Source of the DNA: Oscillatoriales cyanobacterium
Lineage (GTDB): Bacteria; Cyanobacteriota; Cyanobacteriia; Cyanobacteriales; Microcoleaceae
DNA: 52,441 nt
Direction of reading: 5' to 3'
Assembly: GCA_004292955.1 (NCBI GenBank)
Contig: RDXX01000026.1
Location: forward strand, 1 to 52,441
A program made the translations under genes and the position numbers. Numbering within the stretch: position 1 is the first letter of the stretch; each line of letters starts with the position of its first letter. The notes beneath the pieces were generated by a model, which did not search any database, was not told the DNA's origin, and saw only the letters and a program-made list of their open reading frames with translations. This document shows positions 36,302 through 44,090 of this stretch, in pieces.

Positions 36302-37119
36302 TGTTACAACAAAACTTATGTCAGGAATTAGCCAATTCCATCCGCCGTCACACCTTGAAAATGGTGCATAGGGCAAATGCTTCTCATGTGGGCAGTTGTC
36401 TGTCTATGGCAGATATATTGGCTGTTTTGTATGGTCAAATCTTAAAGATTGACCCAGCTAATCCCAATTTACCAGAGCGCGATCGTTTTATTCTCAGTAA
36501 AGGTCATGCTACAGCCATTTTGTATGCGGTTCTCGCAGAACGAGGCTTTTTCCCTCTAGAATGGCTGGACACTTATTGTCAAGATGGTTCGCTACTAACA
36601 GGCCATGTTAGCTATGAAGTCCCAGGAGTGGAAGTTTCTACAGGTTCTTTAGGACACGGTTTACCCATCGGTTGTGGCATGGCTTTGGCTGGGAAACGAG
36701 AGGGTAAATCTTACAAGGTTTATGTCATACTCAGTGATGGTGAAATTGATGAGGGGTCAAATTGGGAATCCATTTTATTTGCACCTCACCATCATTTAGA
36801 TAATCTTGTAGTGATTGTTGATTACAACAAAATTCAGAGCTTTGGTACAGTTAAAGAGGTTCTGGACTTAGACCCCTTAGTTGATAAGTGGAAAGCCTTC
36901 CGATGGTCAGTGCAAGAAGTTGATGGTCATAATCATCAGCAAATTGAAGATGTACTCAACAGCGTACCGTTTGAGCCTGGAAAGCCCAGCGTTATTATTG
37001 CTCATACCACAAAGGGTAAAGGTGTTAGTTTTATGGAAAATCAGTTACCTTGGCACTATAAATCCCCCAATACAGAACAATTGTCACAAGCTTTATCGGA
37101 ATTAGAGATCCAACTATGA
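36301..37119 (+). CDS. Transketolase, N-terminal (TPP-binding) subunit
   Basis: A 272-residue protein matching the first third of transketolase. RDRFILSKGHATAILYAVLA and GSLGHGLPIGCGMALAGK are typical, and the TPP/metal motif is LSDGEIDEGSNWESILFAPH with VVIVDYNKIQSFG. It needs the C-terminal subunit encoded next, with which it overlaps by four bases. A split transketolase inside a nucleotide-sugar operon is not the housekeeping Calvin-cycle enzyme, which is a single long chain. It probably transfers a two-carbon ketol unit in making a special sugar. Confidence 0.93.
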   Translation: MLQQNLCQELANSIRRHTLKMVHRANASHVGSCLSMADILAVLYGQILKIDPANPNLPERDRFILSKGHATAILYAVLAERGFFPLEWLDTYCQDGSLLTGHVSYEVPGVEVSTGSLGHGLPIGCGMALAGKREGKSYKVYVILSDGEIDEGSNWESILFAPHHHLDNLVVIVDYNKIQSFGTVKEVLDLDPLVDKWKAFRWSVQEVDGHNHQQIEDVLNSVPFEPGKPSVIIAHTTKGKGVSFMENQLPWHYKSPNTEQLSQALSELEIQL

Positions 37120-38024
37120 GAACAGCTTTTATTAAAACCCTGTGTGAACTAGCGGAACAAGATGAACGCATTTGGCTTCTGTGCGGTGATTTAGGCTATT
37201 CTGTGTTAGAAGGATTTTCTGGTCGCTTTCCCGACCGTTTTGTGAATGTGGGTGTGGCTGAACAGAACATGACGGGAATTGCTGCGGGTTTGGCTTTGTC
37301 GGGGAAAGTCGTCTTTATTTACTCGATCGCTAATTTTCCGGTGATGCGTTGTTTAGAACAAATTCGCAATGACGTTTGTTACCACAATTTGAATGTAAAA
37401 ATTGTGACGGTGGGCGGGGGATTGACTTATGGATCTCTGGGTTATACTCATCATGGTGTAGAAGATATTGCTGTGATGCGGGTATTACCTAACATGACAG
37501 TAATTGCTCCTGGTGATCCGGTAGAAGCTCGATTGGCAACTCAAGCAATACTTAATACTCCGGGGCCTTGTTATTTGCGTTTAGGTAAGGCGGGTGAACC
37601 TGTAGTACATCAAATCGAGCCAGAGTTTCAAATCGGGAAAGCGATTAGCTTGCAGTTAGGCATTGATTTAACTTTGATCAGTACGGGTGGGATGTTACAG
37701 TCCGTTGTTTTGGCTGCTGAAAAATTGGCTAGTCAAGGATACTCAGTGCAAGTTTTGAGTATGCCAACGGTTTACCCTCTGGATGAGTCTGCTATTGTGC
37801 AAGCATCAAAAAAAACAGGTAAAATTCTTACAGTGGAAGAGCATGGTTTAGGTGGGTTAGGAAGTGCGGTAGCAGAAGTCTTAGCTCTGGGGGAAATACC
37901 TGTAAAATTCAAATCTTTGAGATTGCAGCGAGAAGCGATCAAAGTTGCTGGTAGTCAGGCTGTGTTACGAGCCAGTCAGGGGCTTTCTTTAGAGGAAATT
38001 GTTGAGGTGGCGATTAGTCTTTGA
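37116..38024 (+). CDS. Transketolase, C-terminal subunit
   Basis: A 302-residue protein covering the pyrimidine-binding and C-terminal domains. The segment FVNVGVAEQNMTGIAAGLAL carries the Glu that activates the thiamine N1'. GGLTYGSLGYTHHGVEDIAVM and PGPCYLRLGKAGEP are standard. The end of the protein, TGKILTVEEHGLGGLGSAVA, is the usual transketolase C domain. The ATG overlaps the stop of the N-terminal subunit gene, giving fixed stoichiometry. It is the last gene of the plus-strand sugar run; the next 227 bp hold no gene. Confidence 0.93.
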   Translation: MRTAFIKTLCELAEQDERIWLLCGDLGYSVLEGFSGRFPDRFVNVGVAEQNMTGIAAGLALSGKVVFIYSIANFPVMRCLEQIRNDVCYHNLNVKIVTVGGGLTYGSLGYTHHGVEDIAVMRVLPNMTVIAPGDPVEARLATQAILNTPGPCYLRLGKAGEPVVHQIEPEFQIGKAISLQLGIDLTLISTGGMLQSVVLAAEKLASQGYSVQVLSMPTVYPLDESAIVQASKKTGKILTVEEHGLGGLGSAVAEVLALGEIPVKFKSLRLQREAIKVAGSQAVLRASQGLSLEEIVEVAISL

Positions 38025-38251
38025 ATTTTGATAAGCTGTTGTGCATTTAAATCATTTATCCCGATTCCCTGTTAATATTCAGGTATAAGAGTTTGGCCTT
38101 TTGTTCATACTCAATTTAAATGCTTAACACCTTAACATAGAACCCATATTTTTTAAATTCATCAGAGGGTATTATCGAATATAACTATGATTTTTCCCGG
38201 CGATCTGGTAGAGACGAGACTAGGAACTCCAGCAATTTTATAGTTTTCCAT

Positions 38252-40843
38252 TTAGTTCATACCTGTTGTTTTATCTTTTTTCGATAACCCATTGATTATT
38301 TTTATAAGTTCATCGTAAATCAACTCCCAATCACAATCATAATTGCGGTGAACAGCCGGAGTGTGATCCCCTTCCCGATGATAACCAGGCACTAACAAGT
38401 AAGGGTTCCAATTTTCCCGATATAGTAAGAAGTTTTTAGTAGCGGCATCAGCGCAGTTGACATCCCCATGTACAACCCCCGTCTTATTGGCAATCGTATT
38501 CAAGAAAGTGAGTCCCGAACCAAAAGGTGCAACGTATGTATCCACAGCTTGAGCCCACACTACTTTTTCGTAAGTTTTACAGCCGATTGCATTATAAGTC
38601 TTAATTTTTGCATCTAGACGATCAATAATTTTCGCAACCTCTCCATTTTCAAGAGCTATCATCTCATCATCGCCTGGGCTATCAATTTCTGTTCGTGACC
38701 ACCCATCAAATACCACTCCTAAATTAGGATTTTTTTGTGATACCATATTAATAATGTTTGCAATTCCTTCGACTTGAGATAACCAGAATCGGATATGAAC
38801 ACGAATTTGAAAGCACAGTAACGGAAAATGTTGTTTGGCAATTTCAATTTGTTGCGATAATTCTTGAGAGCATTTTTCAGCTGAGCTTCTAGTAATTCTT
38901 TTTACCAAATCCTCTTTTATTGAAAAGTCAGTTACTCGAACAGTAAAACAGTTATTGACAAGAACTGTTTGAAACAGGTTCTGAGGCTCTTCTACCTGAA
39001 TTCTTTTACTTGGGATAATTTCTTTCTGCCAAACATCAGCTACATTAAAGTATTCCAAAGAGCCTACTATGAACTTATCTATTTTTGCCAGTATATTTCT
39101 TTCATGAAGGTATTGAATACCAGTTAAGTCATTCCATGTATAATGACCAATATTCCCGAAAAATCCCAAAACTAACCCGAGTTGCTTATGGGGGTTGCTC
39201 AAATAGGGTAGAACTTGCTTCCACTCACTGACCATATATCCTTTAAACTTATTCAAGAGAGCTCCTCCCTGGATCTTTGATACTAAATGGCTACTTTGAA
39301 TAATTAGTTCTAGGCTAGGAAGATAGATATACATTTTATCTCCAATCCAGTCTCCGACTAGCAAGTAAAATACTTCCTGCCCTACAAATCGATAGAAATT
39401 AATAGGTGTTGGCCATATCTCCCCAACTACATAGGACTGATTTGATCGCAATATCTTACCACTGAAAATACAAGGAGTATAAATATAGCTAGTTTCTACA
39501 ATACTTTGCTGAAATAGTTGTCCATTTTTCAGTTCCTTTTGAGGATAGTCTTCGAGAGGAGATATCCCAAAACTACTCATATAAATTTTTTCTAGGCTGC
39601 GCTGATCTTTGATAGTTAATTCTATTTTATCTAATGATAAACCTGTTTTTTTGAGATATTGTTTATCATCATTCGTCAAATTCCACAAATTGATAGTTTT
39701 ATAGATACAAGTTCTACCGAAATAAACCTCAACTGCTTCCCGTCGAATCTCCTTTTGGCAATAATGACTGCTTTCGTCGAGTACGCTTTGTTGATTCAAT
39801 CCCTTCCATAAATACTCGTACACATCTCCCAGGGTAGGTTCAACCGGTGGGGCTTTCTGGAAGCAGGCTACCGCCTCATCTAACAGACCTTTTTCTGCCT
39901 GGTGGATTCCTAACTGATGGTAGGCTGTAGTAAGGATTTCCTGCAAAGACGAATAAGCCTGTGCTTGGTTTGGTTCAATCTCTACAGCCTTTTGATAACA
40001 CAAAAGGGCCTCATCCAAGCGATTCTGCTCTACAAACAGCATCCCTAAGTCAAAGTATCCCCATCCGTTTGGTTGAATCTCTAAGGCATTTTGGTAAGCA
40101 ACGATCGCCTCATTCAGCTTGCCTTGTTTGGCTAGGGCAGATCCCAACAGTTGGTGTGGCCAAAACGAATACTCCAAGTTTAGCTCTATTGCCCGCTGGT
40201 AACTTGCTGCGGCTTCCTCCCACCTGCACAGATAAGTGAAGGCGGCTCCTAAATGATAATGAGCCAATGCCAGTTCTGGGTTAGCTTCCAGGATTTGGCA
40301 GTAGAGGTCTACTGCTTGCTCCCACTGTCTTTGTCGGCTCAATTCAGCCCATAAATATTCTATAATCTCTACTGACTCTGGATTTAGTTCAACCGCGCGA
40401 CGGTAAGATGCGATCGCCCCTGCCACATCCCCCTGGTTTGCCAAAACTTTCCCCAATTGCTGGTGCGACAAAAAAGATTTTGGATTGAGTTCTATCGCAC
40501 GATGGTAAGCCGCGATAGCCTCTTGCACCTGTTCCTGCCTCACTAAAGCTTGGGCCAACTGCAACCAGGTTTCCCAATTATCAGATTGAAGTTGCAAAAG
40601 ATTGTGATAGCCTTCCACATTGTCGGGATTGAGTTCGATCATGTGGCGGTATGCCCCAATCGCTTCTGCTAAATCCGACTGAGCTCGCTGTCGCAGTGCA
40701 TTTGCCAAAGCATTATGAATCCAATCAGCATCAGGGTTCAGTTCGCTTGCATGGCGGTAAGCCTCGATCGCATCTTCTACTTTTCCCTCTTGCAGAAGTT
40801 GATTGCCTTTGTCGAATTCGGTCACAGCCTTTTGCTCCTTCAT
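38252..40843 (-). CDS. TPR protein with unassigned, possibly glycosyltransferase-like C-terminal half
   Basis: An 863-residue protein. Residues 1-340 are about nine or ten 34-residue TPR units (EAIEAYRHASELNPDADWIH, EAIAAYHRAIELNPKSFLSH). Residues about 370-860 form a separate globular region with no domain I can name. Its most telling stretch is YVAPFGSGLTFLNTIANKTG near 790, which resembles the G-x-G-L loop before the last helices of GT61-like glycosyltransferases. It lies within the polysaccharide island and is divergent from the methyltransferase at 41206. A catalytic role is a guess; TPRs suggest protein partners. Confidence 0.6.
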   Translation of the reverse strand: MKEQKAVTEFDKGNQLLQEGKVEDAIEAYRHASELNPDADWIHNALANALRQRAQSDLAEAIGAYRHMIELNPDNVEGYHNLLQLQSDNWETWLQLAQALVRQEQVQEAIAAYHRAIELNPKSFLSHQQLGKVLANQGDVAGAIASYRRAVELNPESVEIIEYLWAELSRQRQWEQAVDLYCQILEANPELALAHYHLGAAFTYLCRWEEAAASYQRAIELNLEYSFWPHQLLGSALAKQGKLNEAIVAYQNALEIQPNGWGYFDLGMLFVEQNRLDEALLCYQKAVEIEPNQAQAYSSLQEILTTAYHQLGIHQAEKGLLDEAVACFQKAPPVEPTLGDVYEYLWKGLNQQSVLDESSHYCQKEIRREAVEVYFGRTCIYKTINLWNLTNDDKQYLKKTGLSLDKIELTIKDQRSLEKIYMSSFGISPLEDYPQKELKNGQLFQQSIVETSYIYTPCIFSGKILRSNQSYVVGEIWPTPINFYRFVGQEVFYLLVGDWIGDKMYIYLPSLELIIQSSHLVSKIQGGALLNKFKGYMVSEWKQVLPYLSNPHKQLGLVLGFFGNIGHYTWNDLTGIQYLHERNILAKIDKFIVGSLEYFNVADVWQKEIIPSKRIQVEEPQNLFQTVLVNNCFTVRVTDFSIKEDLVKRITRSSAEKCSQELSQQIEIAKQHFPLLCFQIRVHIRFWLSQVEGIANIINMVSQKNPNLGVVFDGWSRTEIDSPGDDEMIALENGEVAKIIDRLDAKIKTYNAIGCKTYEKVVWAQAVDTYVAPFGSGLTFLNTIANKTGVVHGDVNCADAATKNFLLYRENWNPYLLVPGYHREGDHTPAVHRNYDCDWELIYDELIKIINGLSKKDKTTGMN

Positions 40844-41205
40844 TTTTGCTAAATTACTTTTCCGCTATAAAATTATTTCAGAACCAATGGGGCTGCTTAC
40901 TCCAGCACCAGCATTGTTTATAATACATCATCTTGGCAACCGAGCCTCAGGTGGCTTGAGATCTGGTATAGTCGGGACGGTAAGGGTTTTATCCCTGTGC
41001 CACCGGTGCATAAGCGCGATCGCGAGTAAGGTAAAGTTGTAGTGTAAAGAATTTTCTGGACTAGGCTTTAGCTTGTTTGGGGCGAGACTGGCGGAAACAT
41101 CCTGCGACTGCTCAGAGTCTTTGATAGACAGAGGGAGATTGTACTCTGATTAGTATAAAATCAGTGGAGATAGCGATAAATTAAACATAAGGAGGATATT
41201 AAAGT
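40844..41205. promoter_or_regulatory. Divergent gap with AAGGAGG ribosome binding site
   Basis: The 362 bp separate the TPR gene from the repeat-bearing methyltransferase gene and should contain both promoters. AAGGAGGA at 41189-41196 is a strong ribosome binding site nine bases before the ATG at 41206. No repeat family member or RNA gene was recognised; an open frame at 40803-41042 has no coding character. Confidence 0.5.
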
Positions 41206-43191
41206 ATGGAATTAGAACCTACAGGTGAAAGATATCTGCCGAATTGCATGAAGGGTCAGATCAAGTATGAACATTTGCACAGATATGCTCTGTCCATTGA
41301 GTTAGCTCGCGACAAACAAGTGCTGGATATAGCTTCAGGAGAGGGATACGGCTCTGCAAGTTTATCAAAATTTGCTTGCTCAGTTGTGGGAGTTGATATT
41401 GACTCCAAATCTGTAGAATATGCCAATCAAAAGTACGGAGATCGTCCCAATTTAGAGTTTGTAGTAGGAGCTTGTGAAGCGATTCCCCTTCCCAGTCAAT
41501 CTGTAGATATTGTTACATCGTTTGAAACTATCGAGCATCACAATAAACATGAAGAAATGATGCAAGAAATCAAAAGGGTTCTCAAGCCCGGGGGGCTAGT
41601 GATAATTTCTTCTCCCAATCGGCTGACTTATTCAGATTTGCCTGAATATTCTAACCCATTTCACGTCAAAGAGCTGTACGACTATCAATTTATTAGCTTG
41701 CTGAATCGCCACTTTAAGCACGTTAAAATTTACGGTCAAAGGTTGGCAACAGGATCTTTTGTTTTCCCTTTGAAGGAGCCAAGTCAACCTAGCTTCAAGG
41801 CTTATACCTTTGATGATAGTGAAGTGAATCAGAAGGTTTGCTCCTTAGAAGCGCCAATTTATTTTATCGCTATATGTTCAGATGAAGTGATAGATGTGCA
41901 GCCAGCTATAGATTCTATATATATTGACAAACCCGACGACTTATTTAAAGAAAATCAGGTAGCATTGGCAGAATCTCAGTCTCAACTGCATCAAACCAAA
42001 GCACTGCTGAGTCAATACCAGTCTCAACTGCATCAGACTGAGGTAATATTAATGCAATGCCAGTCTCAACTGCAAGATACCGAAGCAGTGTTAGAAGAAT
42101 CTCAATCCCAACTGCAAGATATCGAGGCAGTGTTAGAAGAATCTCAATCCCAACTGCATCAGACTCAGACAGAATTGGCACAATCTCAATCCCAACTGCA
42201 TCAGACTCAGACAGAATTGGCACAATCTCAATCCCAACTGCATCAGGCTCAGACAGAATTGGCACAATCTCAGTCTCAACTGCACGAGACTCAGGCGGTG
42301 TTGGAGCAATCTCAGTCTCAACTGCAAGATACGGAGTCCGTGTTAGAACAATCTCAATCTCAACTGCACGAGACTCAGGTAGAATTGGAACAATCTCAAT
42401 CCCAACTCCACGAGACTCACACAAAATTGGCACAATCTCTATCTCAACTGCAAGATACGGAGTCCGTGTTAGAACAATCTCTATCCCAACTACAAGATAC
42501 GGAGTCCGTGTTAGAACAATCTCAATATCAACTGCATCAGACTCAGACAGAATGGGAACAATCTCAATATCAACTGCATCAGACTCAGACAGAATGGGAA
42601 CAATCTCAATCTCAACTGCACAAGACTCAGACAGAATTGGCACAATCTCAATCCCAACTGCACGAGACCCAGGCAGAAGTGAAACAATCTCAATCTCAAC
42701 AGGCTCAAACAGAAGCAGAACTAGCACAGGCTGAAATAAAATTAAAACAATCTCAGTCTCAACAGGCTCAAACTGCTTCTGAACTAGCACAGGCTAAAGC
42801 TCAACTGCACGAGACTGATGGTGTCTTAGAACAATCTCAGTCTCAACTGCATCAGACTCAGGAAGTATTGGAGCGATTGCTGTTTCAACAAAGTCTAGCC
42901 GCCACTCAGACCGACGAGGGACAGATCCCGATGCAGTACAAACTCTTGTTGTGGGATGCCTGGTATGCTTACCGCAAAGGTGATATGGCTGCTGTGGCTC
43001 AGTGCTTGCAGCAATCTTTGAAATGTACGCCTTTATCGCGCACAGAAACATTGGTAAACTGGTTAGAAAGTTTTGCGAAGTTCTCGTCTGAGAAAGGTTA
43101 TGAATTTGATAGCTACTCTCTGACTAGCTCAGTGGAGTGGAAACAACTAATGCGTAGTGTAACGACTCTAAAAGCTGTTGTTGCCAGTTGA
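41206..43191 (+). CDS. SAM methyltransferase with 21-unit coiled-coil repeat
   Basis: A 661-residue protein in three parts. Residues 1-165 are a type-11 methyltransferase (VLDIASGEGYGSASLSKF, VVGVDIDSKSVEYA, ETIEHHNKHEEMMQEIKRVL, KPGGLVIISSPNR). Residues about 258-558 are 21 tandem copies of a 14-residue unit, typically QSQLHQTQTELAQS, with Leu every seven residues, predicting a long coiled coil of roughly 300 residues. Residues about 575-661 (LLLWDAWYAYRKGDM...WKQLMRSV) form a helical domain I have seen at the end of cyanobacterial glycosyltransferases. It probably methylates a glycan end and may measure length or recruit partners, as WbdD does in E. coli O9a; that analogy is inference. Confidence 0.85.
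   Translation: MELEPTGERYLPNCMKGQIKYEHLHRYALSIELARDKQVLDIASGEGYGSASLSKFACSVVGVDIDSKSVEYANQKYGDRPNLEFVVGACEAIPLPSQSVDIVTSFETIEHHNKHEEMMQEIKRVLKPGGLVIISSPNRLTYSDLPEYSNPFHVKELYDYQFISLLNRHFKHVKIYGQRLATGSFVFPLKEPSQPSFKAYTFDDSEVNQKVCSLEAPIYFIAICSDEVIDVQPAIDSIYIDKPDDLFKENQVALAESQSQLHQTKALLSQYQSQLHQTEVILMQCQSQLQDTEAVLEESQSQLQDIEAVLEESQSQLHQTQTELAQSQSQLHQTQTELAQSQSQLHQAQTELAQSQSQLHETQAVLEQSQSQLQDTESVLEQSQSQLHETQVELEQSQSQLHETHTKLAQSLSQLQDTESVLEQSLSQLQDTESVLEQSQYQLHQTQTEWEQSQYQLHQTQTEWEQSQSQLHKTQTELAQSQSQLHETQAEVKQSQSQQAQTEAELAQAEIKLKQSQSQQAQTASELAQAKAQLHETDGVLEQSQSQLHQTQEVLERLLFQQSLAATQTDEGQIPMQYKLLLWDAWYAYRKGDMAAVAQCLQQSLKCTPLSRTETLVNWLESFAKFSSEKGYEFDSYSLTSSVEWKQLMRSVTTLKAVVAS
41977..42879 (+). repeat. 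In-frame 42-bp tandem repeats (21 units)
   Basis: Each unit encodes 14 residues beginning CAATCTCAATCCCAACTGCA. Spacing is exactly 42 bp from 41977 to 42838, except for one 63-bp unit near 42690 that gains an extra heptad. Neighbouring units 5-6, 12-13 and 14-15 are nearly identical in DNA, which indicates recent duplication. Stop-free frames on both strands here are a by-product of the repeat. Confidence 0.9.
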
Positions 43192-43231
43192 TAAAACATA
43201 TGTTCAGCAAGACACAGGAGTCAAATTTGTA

Positions 43232-44044
43232 ATGAAGAATTTATGCTTAGATTCTCAAGTGGAAATCATCTCTGTTCACGTACACAAAACAGCGGGAGGA
43301 ACGTTTGGGAGAGCTTTAAAACAGGTTTACGGCGAGATGCAAGTTTTTTCTGACTATCAAGAAGAAAAAGTAGAAAAAATTCTGCCGAAATTGTCTGTTA
43401 AACCGCAAATAAAGGTTATTCACGGTCATTTTGCTGCACGAAAATACAAGCGATACTTCTCATCAGCCAAAAGAATAATTTGGTTGAGAAATCCAATTAT
43501 TCAATTCATTTCTGGCTATTTTTTTTGGAAGTCGCAACCGCAAAAAGATGTTTTTTTTAGTAAAGAACATAAATATATGGTTGAAAATAACATCAGTCTG
43601 TTAGAATTTGCAGATATCAACGCTAAAAAAGGGATAAATCCCTTAGCTGATTTCTATTGTCGAGATGTAGATTTAACTGATTTTTACTTTGTTGGTGTTC
43701 AAGAATTTTTTCAAGATGATTTAGCGGAACTGAAGCATATCCTAGGTTGGCCTGATTTTAAAATGGAGGTTTTCAATCAAAATAAGTATCCTAATTATCG
43801 GGATAATTTACAAAAAGCATTGGCTGACAAAAATATCCTGAAAAAGCTAACAGAAATAACTAGCAAAGACATGGAAATTTATCAAGCCGCATTAGATATG
43901 AGGGCTAAACGTAAAGGCTTGTCAAGTTCATTTCAACAGTACGATATAGCTTTGAGTGCATCTCGGCAGAAGCTGTCACAAGTTCAGGCAAAACTGGAGC
44001 GAAATCGCTCTATAATTGCTAACACAGTCACCGTTTCCAGTTAA
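43232..44044 (+). CDS. Sulfotransferase family 2-like protein
   Basis: A 270-residue protein. VHVHKTAGGTFGRAL is the 5'-phosphosulfate loop of PAPS-dependent carbohydrate sulfotransferases, and KRIIWLRNPIIQFISGYFFW is the 3'-phosphate-binding strand-helix with the conserved Arg. The rest (DFYCRDVDLTDFYFVGVQEFF) fits sulfotransferase-2 relatives. The C-terminal 45 residues are a short Gln-rich coil (SRQKLSQVQAKLERNR). I chose the ATG at 43232, with AGGAG upstream; the frame opens at 43178. It probably sulfates the surface polysaccharide, giving it negative charge. Confidence 0.82.
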   Translation: MKNLCLDSQVEIISVHVHKTAGGTFGRALKQVYGEMQVFSDYQEEKVEKILPKLSVKPQIKVIHGHFAARKYKRYFSSAKRIIWLRNPIIQFISGYFFWKSQPQKDVFFSKEHKYMVENNISLLEFADINAKKGINPLADFYCRDVDLTDFYFVGVQEFFQDDLAELKHILGWPDFKMEVFNQNKYPNYRDNLQKALADKNILKKLTEITSKDMEIYQAALDMRAKRKGLSSSFQQYDIALSASRQKLSQVQAKLERNRSIIANTVTVSS

Positions 44045-44090
44045 GATCAGATATTCATTCCTAACAAAAGCTAAACCAAAAACAAAAACA

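Noticed and set aside
38025..38251. 10-bp inverted repeat GCATTTAAAT / ATTTAAATGC about 60 bases apart in the gap after the transketolase genes
   Set aside because: Short, AT-rich and widely spaced; expected by chance in sequence of this composition, so not listed as a terminator.
41945..42790. 281-codon open frame on the minus strand, and a 225-codon frame in another plus frame (42057-42734)
   Set aside because: Both lie inside the 42-bp tandem repeat of the methyltransferase gene. Because 42 is divisible by three and the unit lacks stops in these frames, they stay open automatically; the translations are monotonous and unlike proteins.
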